A DNA stretch of 64,000 bases from Girardinichthys multiradiatus (taxonomy: Eukaryota > Chordata > Actinopteri > Cyprinodontiformes > Goodeidae). The DNA lies in assembly GCF_021462225.1 (NCBI RefSeq), contig NC_061800.1:8377814-8441813 (forward strand), in the 5' to 3' direction. Below, one piece after another: positions 44,862 through 54,802 of the stretch; the first letter of the stretch is position 1; each line of letters starts with the position of its first letter. The notes under the pieces were generated by a model, which was not told where the DNA came from, made no database searches, and saw only the letters and a program-made list of their open reading frames with translations. Position numbers and translations under genes: made by a program.

Positions 44862-47463
44862 TTATCCGGGACCAGGTCGCGGGGGCAGCAGACTCAGCAG
44901 AGACGCCCAGACGTCCCTCTCCCCAGACACCTCCTCCAGCTCCTCCGGGGGGAGCCCAAGGTGTTCCCAGGCCAGCCGAGAGACATAGTCCCTCCAGCGT
45001 GTCCTGGGCCGTCCCTTGGGCCTCCTTCCGGTGGGACGTGCCTGGAACACCTCCCGAGGAAGGCGTCCAGGAGGCATCCGGTATAGATGCCCGAGCCACC
45101 TCAACTGGCTCCTCTCGATGTGGAGGAGTAGCAGCTCTACTCCGAGCCCCTCCCGGATGGCCGAGCTCCTCATCCTATCACTAAGGGAGTGCCCGGCCAC
45201 CCTACGGAGGAAGCTCATTTCCGCCGCTTGTATCCGGGATCTCGTTCTTTCGGTCATGACCCAAAGTTCATGGCCATAGGTGAAGGTAGGAACATAGACC
45301 GACCGGTAAATCGAGAGCTTCGCTTTTCGGCTCAGCTTTCTCTTCAACACAACGGATCGGCACAGCGCCCCCATTACTGTGGCAGCCGCACCGATCCGTC
45401 TGTCGATCTCCCGCTCCATTCCCTCACTCGTGAACAAGACCCCGAGATACTTAAACTCCTCCACTTGAGGCAAGAACTCCCCTCCAACCTGAAGAGGACA
45501 AGCCACCCTTTTGCGGTCGAGATCCATGGCCTCGGACTTGGAGGAGCTGATCTTCATCCCAGTCGCTTCACACTCGGCTGCGAACTGCCCCAGTGCATGC
45601 TGTAGGTCTTGGCTAGAGGGGGCCAGCAGGACCACGTCATCTGCAAAAAGAAGAGACGAAATCCTCTTGTCCCCAAACCAGAGCCCCTCCGGCCCTTGGC
45701 TGCGCCTAGAAATCCTGTCCATAAAAGTTATGAAGAGGACCGGTGACAAAGGGCAGCCCTGCCGTAGTCCAACATGCACCGGGAACAGGTCCGACTTAAT
45801 GCCGGCAATGCGAACCAAACTCCTCTGCTTGTACAGAGATCGGATGGCCCCTAGTAAAGGGCCCCCGATTCCATACTCCTGGAGCACCCCCCACAGGGCA
45901 TCACGAGGGACACAGTCGAATGCTTTCTCCAGGTCCACAAAACACATGTGGACCGGTTGGGCAAACTCCCATGAACCCTCGAGTACCCTGTAGAGGGTAT
46001 AGAGCTGGTCCTGTGTTCCACGGCCGGGACGAAAACCACACTGCTCCTCCTGAAGCCGGGGTTTGACTATCGGCCGGACTCTCCTCTCCAATACCCTGGC
46101 GTAGGCCTTACCAGGGAGGCTGAGGAGTGTGATCCCCCTGTAGTTGGAACACACCCTCCGGTCACCCTTCTTATGTAGGGGGACCACCACCCCAGTCTGC
46201 CAATCCAAAGGCACTGTCCCCGTCTGCCACGCAATGTTGAAGAGGCGTGTCAACCATGACAGCCCCACAACATCCAAAGACTTGAGGTACTCAGGAGTCC
46301 CACAAGCCAACCACAGCCGATAGGACTCCTTCTTCAGCTTGACAGTGTCCCTTACTGCCGGTGTCCACCACCGGGTTCGGGGATTGCCGTCGCGACAGGC
46401 ACCGCAGACCTTACGGCCGCAGCTACGGGCGGCAGCATCGACAATAGATGCGGAGAACATGGTCCACTCGGACTCTATGTCTCCCACATCCCTCGGAATC
46501 TGGTCAAAGCTCTCCCGGAGGTGAGAGTTGAATACATCCCTGGCCAAGGGGTCCGCCAGACGTTCCCTGCAGACCCTCACTATGCGCTTGGGCCTGCCAA
46601 GTCTGTCCGGCTTTCTCCTCCCCCAGCGGATCCAACTCACCACCAGGTGGTGATCAGTGGACAGCTCAGCCCCTCTCTTCACCCGAGTGTCCAAAACATG
46701 CGGCCGAAGGTCTGATGATACGACAACAAAGTCGATCATTGACCTCCTGCCTAGGGTATCCTGGTTCCAAGTGCACTGATGAACACCCTTATGTTTGAAC
46801 ATGGTGTTCATTATGGACAATCCGTGACTAGCACAGAAGTCCAATAACAAAACACCGCTCGGAGTCGTTCCCCACGTGGGCGTTGAAGTCCCCCAGCAGA
46901 ATAATGGAGTCCCCTGGAGGGGCACTATCCAGCACCCACGACAGGGACGCCAAGAAGGCCGGGTACTCCGCACTACCACTCGGCCCGTAGGCTGAAATGA
47001 TAGTCAGAGAACTCTCCCCAACCCGAAGGCGCAGGGATGCGACCCTCTCATCCACTGGGGTAAACCCCAACACGAGATGGCTAAGCTGGGGGGCGACAAG
47101 CAAACCCACGCCAGCCCGCTGCCTCTCATCGCAGGCCACTCCAGAGTAGAAGAGAGTCCAACCCCTCTCGAGGAGATGGGTCCCAGAGCCCACGCAGTGC
47201 GTGGAGGCAAGCCCGACTATTTCTAGTCAATATCTCTCGACCTCCCGCACAAGCTCAGGCTCCTTCCCCCCCAGTGAGGTGACATTCCACGTCCCTAGAG
47301 CCAGCCTAAGCATCCGGGGATCGGGCCGCCGAGGTCTCCACCTTTGTCCGCCGCCCATTCCTCTTTCCCTCACGGTTCCCCCTGCAGGTGGTGGGCCCAC
47401 TGGGGGATTGCCTCGCGTCTCTCGTTCGGGCTTGGCCCGGCCGGGTCCCGCGAGGAGCAACCC
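44862..47463 (-). pseudogene. RTE LINE endonuclease-reverse transcriptase, broken
   Basis: On the minus strand the frame opens near 47463. LALGTWNVTSLGGKEPELV (endonuclease start) runs into a TGA at 47226-47228, then continues VGLASTHCVGSGTHLLE. Endonuclease motifs include SAYGPSG and ILLGDFNAHVGND. A frameshift near 46850 leads to a 705-codon frame: SHGLSIMNTMFKHKG, VVVSSDL and STDHHLVVSW (catalytic DH), then CGTPEYLKSLDVVGLSWL, where a family segment is missing in frame. The polymerase follows: SNYRGITLLS, CGFRPGRGTQDQ, FVDLEKAFDCVPR, LRQGCPLSPVLF and SLLFADDVVLLA. A C-terminus with RRVAGHSLSDRMR and RPRTRWRDYVSRLAW ends at 44862. FADD is intact. Confidence 0.9.
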
Positions 47464-47581
47464 AGCTACCAGGCGCTCTCCGACGAGTCCCGACCCCAGG
47501 CCTGGCTCCAGGGTTGGACCCCGGCTCCACCGTACCGGGCGACATCACGTGCCCCGATTTTGTAGTTGTAGTTAGGGGTTC

Positions 47582-47731
47582 TTGAACCGCTTTTTGTCTG
47601 ACCCGTCACCTAGAACCTGTTTACCATGGGAGACCCTACCAGGGGCATTTAAGCCCCAGACAACATAGTCTCTAGGATCATTCGAGCACTCAAACCCCTC
47701 CATCACGTTAAGGTGGCGGTTCAAGGAGGGG
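47582..47731 (-). ncRNA. Predicted HDV-like self-cleaving ribozyme at the LINE 5' end
   Basis: Transcribed from the minus strand. P1 is 7 bp: 47731-47725 (CCCCTCC) with 47701-47695 (GGAGGGG). P2 is 9 bp: 47724-47716 (TTGAACCGC) with 47590-47582 (GCGGTTCAA), and it crosses P1. P3 is a short CAC/GTG hairpin, 47715-47713 with 47706-47704. P4 has a base TGATCC (47680-47675) with GGGTCA (47604-47599) and inner pairs CCTAGA/TCTAGG. The joiner before the second P2 strand is GACAAAAA, with a C placed where HDV ribozymes keep the catalytic cytosine. Strand order P1-P2-P3-P1'-P4-P2' is that of the HDV double pseudoknot. P1.1 is not resolved. Cleavage is expected just 5' of 47731, which is exactly the element end. 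Confidence 0.7.
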
Positions 47732-47743
47732 AGAGTTTAAAAG
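47732..47743. repeat. Target-site duplication, right copy, of the RTE LINE
   Basis: AGAGTTTAAAAG, a perfect match to 44826-44837, adjoining the LINE's 5' end. Confidence 0.95.
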
Positions 47744-48370
47744 GTTTATTAAAATAAATAAATGGTTATAACATGAGATCTTGATCCTGATCGGGTTCTT
47801 CACTAGGGAAATTGACTGTAGCGTCACTGGGGAAGAGATGAGATGTGAGTGGGAGCAAAATGATCAGAGAAATGAGGAAGGAAGATAAATGCTGACTTAC
47901 TGGTGGCTGCAGAAGATGATGCCAGGACAATGAGCAGGATCTTGACTTGGGCGTTGGAGGGTGAACAGATTGCACAATGTAGAGCAAAATAAGGAGCCTT
48001 GAGGTTGCCAACTGTGGATGAGATTATCCAGAAGATCTTGCGAGGAAGTAGATGGCTAGGGTCTTGAGGTCCAGGGGTTCTCCTGTATGAGCCCGGAGTT
48101 AGCAGACTCACTGATACATACATAAGCTGATACATAAGAAAACAGGAGACTCAGTAGGCTTGGGTTACCACTGTAGGTTAACAGTCAAACGTCAAAGGAC
48201 TGGCAGCCAGCTCTTTATATACTACTCCAAACGAGCTTGATTCCTAACAGGTGTGCAGTAGCATACTTGCAGCTCTCAGGCCTCCAGCGCTCCCTGCACA
48301 GGTGGAAGTGCACCCTCCAGTGGAGAACCTAGGGACTCCAATAGACAGACACACACAGAACACAAACCTG
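47744..48370 (-). mobile_element. LTR-like repeat family A, copy 2, main part
   Basis: A GTTTATTAAAATAAATAAA segment is followed by about 500 bp of G/A-rich non-coding text. It ends in GGCAGCCAGCTCTTTATATA (TATA-like on the minus strand), GGTGTGCAG and CACCCTCCAGTGGAGAACC. It lies beside the next LINE relic at about 48371. Possibly an LTR read from the minus strand. Confidence 0.4.
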
Positions 48371-49060
48371 TCATTTGTGTAGAGGGAGAAGAGGAGTGGG
48401 GAGAGAACACACCCCTGGGGTGCACCGGTGCTGAGGGTTCTTGTGTGGGAGAAGATGGTCCCCAGCCTCACCTGCTGCTGCTGGTTCAGGAAGCTGATGA
48501 TCCAATGACAGGTTGAGGCTGGGACTTTGAGCTGGGTGAGCTTCTGGTCGAGGATGTCTAGGTTAAATAGTGTTGAAGGCTGAGCTGAATTCCACCAACA
48601 GGATCCTGGCGTATATCCCTTGGTGGTCAAGTTGTTGCAGGACGTGTAGTCCCAAGTTGACTGCATCATCTGCCGACCTGTTTGCCAGGTAGGCAAACCG
48701 CAGGGGATCCAAAAGGGGGCCTGTGATGTCCTTCAGGTGCTTCAACACCAGTCACTCAAATGATTTCGTGACCACAAATGTCCGGGTGACAGGCCTGTAA
48801 TCATTTAACCCTGTGATGGTGGGTTTCTTGGGTACTGGGATGATGGAGCGTTTGAACCTCATACAGCTCCAGTGACTTGTTGAAGATCTCAGTGAAGATG
48901 GGTGCCAGTTGCTCGGCGCAGGCTCTCAGGCATGATAGGGAGACATTATCAGGTCTTTAGGCCTTCCTTGTTTTCAGGCGCTGAAAGAGCCTATTGACAT
49001 TTTCCTCTGAGATCTTTAGTACAGGCAGGGGGTCGGAAGGTAGGGGGATGGTTGATGTAC
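48371..49060 (-). pseudogene. LINE reverse-transcriptase relic, internal piece
   Basis: On the minus strand, in order: IPVPKKPTITGLNDYRPV (RT block 1), VTKSFE, LKHLKDITGPLLDPLRFAYL, ANRSADDAVNLGLH, ILLVEFSSAFNTI (block 3, with the usual D replaced by E) and STGAPQGCVLSPLLFSLYTN (block 4). A one-base shift near 48570 separates blocks 3 and 4, and a stop precedes LKHLKD. It is cut off before the YADD block, at the boundary with repeat A. A different lineage from both the L2 and the RTE copies. Confidence 0.8.
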
Positions 49061-50714
49061 GGCAAGAATTTGTGTCTGAGAGTTTGGTTAACTTGGACAT
49101 ACTGGTTCATTGATCAGAAATAAATTGATATTTTTAGGACTCCAACCAACCAATCACTGTAACTGCTAGTCAAGCTGAAAATGGATCAGTTCTGGTAACC
49201 AGCTGATTTCTCTGCGCATGACTTGATGCAACTCTGTTAAGGATTCTTCACTGTTTACAGTGTTTGACCATTCTAATCAATGACTTCTGGCTTTATTTTT
49301 AACAAAATATTAAGTAGTGCTGGACAGTTGCTAAGATTGGTTTCCAATAAGATGATGATTAATGAACTAATGTTCCTATTAGCTTCGCCTTCCCTCAGGT
49401 AACTTTATTAACAGTTTCCTATTGCCTTCAAATGGCTTCATATATTTAACAGAAGTTGTTAAAGCAATGTAAGGAACAGTTTGTTCCTACTTTACACAGT
49501 GTTGAGCTAGTGTGCTGGTTTCTGCTGTAAGTAGAAATGATTTTTTGTGAAAGTGGAGCCCTCCGAGTTTGACATGGAAGATTTCAGAAAAGGTCCAGAT
49601 AAAACATCTAGATAACCTTACCTCTCTACCAAATGAGAATACAACTGCACCATCAAGTAAAAGCAAACAATTCCCCTGCTTCTCATCCAGGCCAGTAGTA
49701 TCAATAAAAAGTCCAGAATCAAATAGCAAATTGTTTCTAGTCAAGAAAGCAGTAGAACGTTCATGTACATTGGGATAAACTCATCTTACAGTCAGTTTGA
49801 CCGTCTGAAGCTGATCTGCTGCCTCCTCCCCTCTGTGGGTGCATTTCGGTTTAGAAAAAAATTTATGACTAAAACGATCTTTGGCTGTGCTCTTTTTAAA
49901 AATTTTCATCTGACTTCTTTCATCAGTTATTCTTATGTATGTGCCTGACAGTGCAAGAAAGTAAGTACTGTCATCTCTCCTGGCCAACAAGCTCTTCTGC
50001 AGCATACCTGGAGAAGTGCTGCTGGGCTTTATAGAGGAGGCAGATCTGCTGACTTCAACCAACGCAGCAAACCTGTGGCTCCACTGCAAAATCGGTTTAT
50101 TGCTCTCAGCTCCTTTCAAGAGACTGAGAGAAACGACAACAGTTATCAAAAGCATAAGGAGAGACCATTGGACAATTCCATATATGTAGCTCTGTGGTTT
50201 ACTTTATTCATGGAAGCGTTCGATAAAGCAGCTGGTCCATTAGTGCCACCTTGTGGTAGCAGCAACACATTGCAACCAGTTGCTGCTAAAACGTTTATGA
50301 GAAGTTACCCCCCATCTCTGTTGCGCTTGTATGGTGTACATACTTATTATAAACATGTTATTATGTAAATCATACATACTCCATCTGGTGTGCATCCTAT
50401 GCAGTTTTCCACTGTTCACTATTTGACTCAATTTCTGTTCAAAACTGTAAAGCATTCCCTCCAGGTGAGTTCACCTGAGCACACGCAGGTTCCAGTGTCT
50501 GGCTAACATACGGCTTTAAAGGATTTTAAATACTTCAGATTTTTTCCATTTGGTCAACTTAAGTTAGCCATTGTGCAACTGACTTTTTCAAACAGCTGAT
50601 ACACTGTATTGTACCTGCCAGTCATTCTGGTTTAAGCAGGACTAAAATTAAGCTTGTTTCACGTTTACTTTAGACATACTGATTACAAGACAATGGATCG
50701 TTTTCTGCAGCTAT
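49061..50714. other. Unassigned stretch with overlapping open frames
   Basis: A 124-codon minus-strand frame (49781-50155) begins with a signal-peptide-like MLLITVVVSLSLLKGAES. An 85-codon minus-strand frame lies at 49487-49744, and plus-strand frames overlap both. No domain is recognised, and there is no splice or codon evidence for a gene. The stretch around 49990-50110 may be a dispersed repeat I cannot name. Confidence 0.3.
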
Positions 50715-50945
50715 GTTGTGGTGTAGTGGGAAGTTCTGCAATTCAAAAGTTGTGGGTTTGATTCTTTCTTCCTCGTGCCAGATGTCCATGTGCCCCTGGG
50801 CAAGGCAAGCGCCATTGCCTGCCCTTCCCTGTATGGGTGTATAAATGTGTTGAGGTTGCGAGTGCAATCAGGTGAATGTGGCTGTAGTGTAATGCGCTTT
50901 GACTGGTCAGAATGACTAGAATAATGCTCTATTATTCAATCCATT
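50715..50945 (+). mobile_element. tRNA-derived SINE with an L2-like tail
   Basis: GTGGTGTAGTGGGAAGTTCT (A-box region) and GTGGGTTTGATTC (B-box-like) mark a tRNA-like head. Next come GTCCATGTGCCCCTGGGCAA and CTGCCCTTCCCTGTATGGGT. The end is AATGCGCTTTGACTGGTCAG, ACTAGAATAATGCTCTATTA and TTCAATCCATTTACCA. The tail resembles the L2 3' end, as expected if the L2 machinery moved it. A different SINE family from 36754. Confidence 0.75.
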
Positions 50946-53900
50946 TACCATTTTGTTGTGTTTTAAAGGGTGACTCTGCAGATTTGTAGACAGATTTCCA
51001 CTTTGACGTTTGTTTGCACCGTACGCATGATTTTGGATTCCTCTTTGTTTTCGGACACTCGAGGCCTCGACAGTGTTTACTCAGCGACAGACTCATTGTG
51101 TCTCTCACCGGATCCAGCAGCTCCCACTAATGTGCAGATCCTGGATCAGATTAAATGCATGTAGTCCCAAAGCAAATTAATAAATTTGCTTTATTGGGTT
51201 TCTTTAAGAATGAGAAAGAGTACTCATACGTTGTCACTTCACCCATCCTTTATGTTGCTCTGTTTGAAGTCTCTTTCTTGACTATGACTAAGCATGCAAG
51301 AACAAAATGTTAGATGTGGTGCTTTAAAGGAAATCAAGCAGGCAGGGAGAGTCAGCAGAGATCTAGCAGCCTCTCATCACAAAGGCATTTCCTCCCCAGC
51401 CACTTCCTGTTAAGGAACACTTGTCTTTAAACTCTGAGCAGAGGCTTAGCTTGCTCTCAGGGTTAATATGGAGCCAGTTCTTTGGTCATAGGGATGCTTT
51501 TAGTGCTGTGGGCAGAACATTGGATTGTCTTTGACCTTGTGGGTTCATTGCTGTCATCTACTGCAATCTTCTGCTTTGTACAAAAACACATAGTATGTTC
51601 CCTTGTTTAAGTACGTAGTCCAAACTGAACAAGGTGTACAGGTTGGAAGGTTCCGTATCAATTTATGATGTGTGAGGAAAAATATCATGAACAGAAATTT
51701 AATGAGTGGCACAAAATATGTAGCTAGATCTAATTTCTAATATATACTCATAAGCTGGTAAAACATGTCATTGCATTAAACTATATGATGCTTATCTCCA
51801 TGCTATCCCAACCATTTACAAAGCATCACTTGAGCATAAATAGGATAATTTATGGGAAAAAAAAAGTATATATATATAAGCTAATCGTTTCATTTGGCCC
51901 AATTCAATAATGCTGTCAAGGTTGGTGGATCATAATCTAATCCAAATGATCCAACCCAGTCCAAATATAATACAAGAAAACTAGTCTTGTTTCATTAATA
52001 CTAATTTGTTTAAAGTTATTTTAGAAAACCAGCAAACTGCATTAATCTTTGCTTCAATTCATTTCCCCAGCATGTACTCCATGTCTGCAGAAAGCACTTT
52101 CACCTAAATCAGAGTCAGGAAGTGCAGTTTGGGAGGGGGGTGCTGGTTAAAGGACAGTATAGAGGCATAAACAAAGATAAAGCAGTAGGCCAGGGATACA
52201 TGTCCTGAACCCCACAAGCAAGACTGGAAAAAAGAAAGAAAAATGTCCAACAGCATGTATCTACAGACCAGGGAGAATCCTAGCTGCAAACTATGATCTC
52301 CACCGGAAACACTACCAGAGACACTAAGGAAGTTCATCTACTACTTTTTTGTACTTTTTTCTATGTTTCAGTGGTTATTGTTATTTGAGATTTGAAACTC
52401 ACCTGTTGTCCAAATATTTGGAACAGGCACAAACATTTAAATACAAAATGTTAAGTAATTTGTTTGCAACCTATGTGATCTGTAAAAGTTGACTATTGTT
52501 TTGCACATGGACATTAGTTATCTGGAAGTCAATCTGAGATTTAGATATTAGAAAATAATACGATGACGATAATGTTGGTACATTTTGCGATAATATCAAG
52601 TGCAATATGTACCTATTTTCTTCTTTCCTCTTACTCATCTGTGCTTTCATCACTGTTACCTTTAGTCTTTTGGGTGATGTCATTAGTGTCTAGTGTGAGT
52701 ATCTGCTGCTGTGGGACCAACTGGCTACATATTACATTAGCAGGTAAAATGCTAGTTCATAACACTTATATATTAGCCAACAGTTACTGCACTCCAGACA
52801 GTCCTTTGGGATATGAATGCTGCATACACTGATATTACGATCGTGAGATATTTGTGATATATTGTGGAGCCCTAAGTCATACAGTGATAGATGTGGGCGA
52901 TGTGGGAGAACATATTAGTGCATTAAAACTTTCCATACATCTACAACTGTGCATTGTTGTAAAATACTAATTACATACTTAGACATATTTTGTGTACATA
53001 CATGTTGATGTTCTAGTCTATTTATTTCACCACTTACTCCTTCTACCTCGCTGGAGCTACTGTAACAAACCTAATCTCACAATAGTTGTTTTTTAATGTC
53101 CCAGGGGCTTAGTATATTTGCTATAAGTTTAACATAATAACAGTGAAACATGCATTGTGGACATTGTATGTTTACAGTATTAGTTCTAGGAATGTCCTGA
53201 TCTGAATTTTCTGTCCCTGATAACAATGTGACTTTTTAACAGTGGGCAACTGCCCAGATCGATTCTCTGTATGATACTTCATTGAAGTTCATAAAATCAA
53301 TGCATTGTATCTCAGCAGCTTTACAGTAAAGTAAACTTAGACCCTACATTTTAGCAGTATTACATCATTTACATCTGTAGGGCAAAACGAAGGTACCAAT
53401 AGGCATGGGACAATGTAAGATTCTCAAAGTATAATGATCTTGTGAAAATGGATCGACTTGCTTTATTTATTTGAGTCCCCACACTTACTCCTCTACAATC
53501 TTCAGTAAACTCACATCCTGCTGCTGTTGTTTTCATGCAGATCAGTTTGCTTAATGCTGACCAGTTACACTCTGCAGAGATCTCTTCATTTCATGCATAG
53601 AGACATGTTGTTTCTCCAACTTCACTACCTTGAGATACTTATGCAGGTCTTTAACATGTGATTTATTTTTTTAACCTATTGATGAGCACACTGTCAGTAT
53701 TATGCTTTCTTCTGAATCTGTATTAAAAATAATTTGCCACCAGGCTTCGAGCTTCTCCTGGGACATCCACCCTACAGGAAGTGAACTGCTGAAAAGAAGG
53801 AGGGTCATGGATGGTAGCTTCACCGAACACTTCCTCTGCTGGGACCATGAAGGAAAAGTGCAGTGATTTTTTTGTGCTTGCTGAAAGCTGGGACATTCTC

Positions 53901-54163
53901 CTATGACTGCTCTGGTGAATTGAAGCGAGGAAATCAGTTTACAGTGCATCACTGAGGTTAACTTGGTGCTGCTCCTTCTGCCAGCTGACAATCCCAATCT
54001 AACACGGCCCAGACGGGAAATGAGACCAGAGGTTGGAGAATGTCAAACGTGATTTAAATTTTTTATTCATAGCTTTAGTCTACCATGGGAGAATTTTATT
54101 GGCCTGATTGAGCAAATAACACAGCAGCAGCTCTCTCATTTTTTCTTCCTGTTCTTGCTGCAG
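50946..54163. other. Intron-like sequence
   Basis: No exon is supported. Around 52550-52870, GATAATATCAAGTGC and TGTGGAGCCCTAAG hint at an old hAT-like MITE. The minus-strand 108-codon frame at 53671-53997 has no recognised domain. Confidence 0.35.
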
Positions 54164-54178
54164 ATGATGGACAGACCT
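54164..54178 (+). CDS. Candidate microexon (15 nt) of the gene starting at 34985
   Basis: A long pyrimidine tract (CATTTTTTCTTCCTGTTC) ends in CTGCAG at 54163. Fifteen bases later comes GTAGGT, or after 19 bases AG|GTATAT (donor at 54183). From the phase-1 end of exon 1 it reads DDGQT with no stop. With the 15-nt form the frame then continues through 56628-56650 as SKEPPQRH. The acceptor is good and the donors are average. Chance pairs like this are expected in long introns. Confidence 0.2.
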
Positions 54179-54767
54179 GTAGGTATATTCAGGATGGTGC
54201 AACATCAAGCCAGTACAACATAAATAAACAAAGCAATTTGTCATTTGGGCTATCACATGAAGACCTTCATTCTTGGGGTTTGCTCTCAGATTTAATAAAG
54301 TCAGCTTCTGTTGCTGATCTTAAAGTGAACAAGATTAAAATGATTTGTCAGCTGTTTGAAAATACCGTGACTGGCTAACCGTTAGCTGCTTATGATGATA
54401 AAGTTAGCATCATGTCGTTGGCAAACATGTTGGTGAATTGTTACATTGCTCTTAATTCTATGACTATGTCAAAATCTAAAGTACTAAATTTGCTGTGTGT
54501 TACTGTTCATATATACCTTAATTGTTCTGTACCTAAGGTGTGTTACATTGGCGCAGACGCAGTGTGGAGGTTGGACTTTGAGAGTGGGTCTGCATTAAGG
54601 ATTGTTTGGCAGTAAAAAAAAAGCTTGAGCTTTGGCTTTAATAGCAGCTTTTGTTCCAAAAAGCCTTTTAATAAAGCATTTAAAAGAGTTCTGAGTCGCC
54701 TGGCTCTTACCTGTGAGCACGGGGCTTTACAGTACCAAGACTGGTCAAGCCAGAAAGATGTTTATTG

Positions 54768-54802
54768 CCCTTTAATCTCAAGCACAGTTTGAGATTAAAG
54801 GG
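54768..54802. repeat. Perfect 14-bp-stem hairpin
   Basis: CCCTTTAATCTCAA (54768-54781) and its exact inverted copy TTGAGATTAAAGGG (54789-54802) are separated by a 7-nt loop. No transposon ends or RNA gene was recognised around it. Confidence 0.85.

Larger units (their letters stand above)
44838..47731 (-). mobile_element. RTE-type LINE, 2894 bp, both ends present, internally deleted
   Basis: A perfect 12-bp target duplication (44826-44837, 47732-47743) fixes the ends. On the minus strand the order is: a structured 5' leader (47731-47582), a GC-rich leader, an endonuclease, a reverse transcriptase and a C-terminal domain. A very short 3' UTR follows, ending GGATAAAGCGGAAGACG. The family is the common teleost RTE/Expander-like LINE whose proteins are annotated as CFDP2- or LINE-like. 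Compared with that family, a segment between endonuclease and polymerase is missing. There is also a stop near 47226 and a frameshift near 46850. It is GC-rich against AT-rich flanks. It inserted into LTR-like repeat A. Confidence 0.9.

Noticed and set aside
44786..45993. Several long plus-strand open frames (132, 138 and 160 codons)
   Set aside because: They lie antisense to the RTE LINE reverse-transcriptase frame and arise from its high GC content.
53671..53997. 108-codon minus-strand open frame
   Set aside because: No recognisable domain, no splice sites in consistent positions and no codon-use evidence. Chance cannot be excluded.
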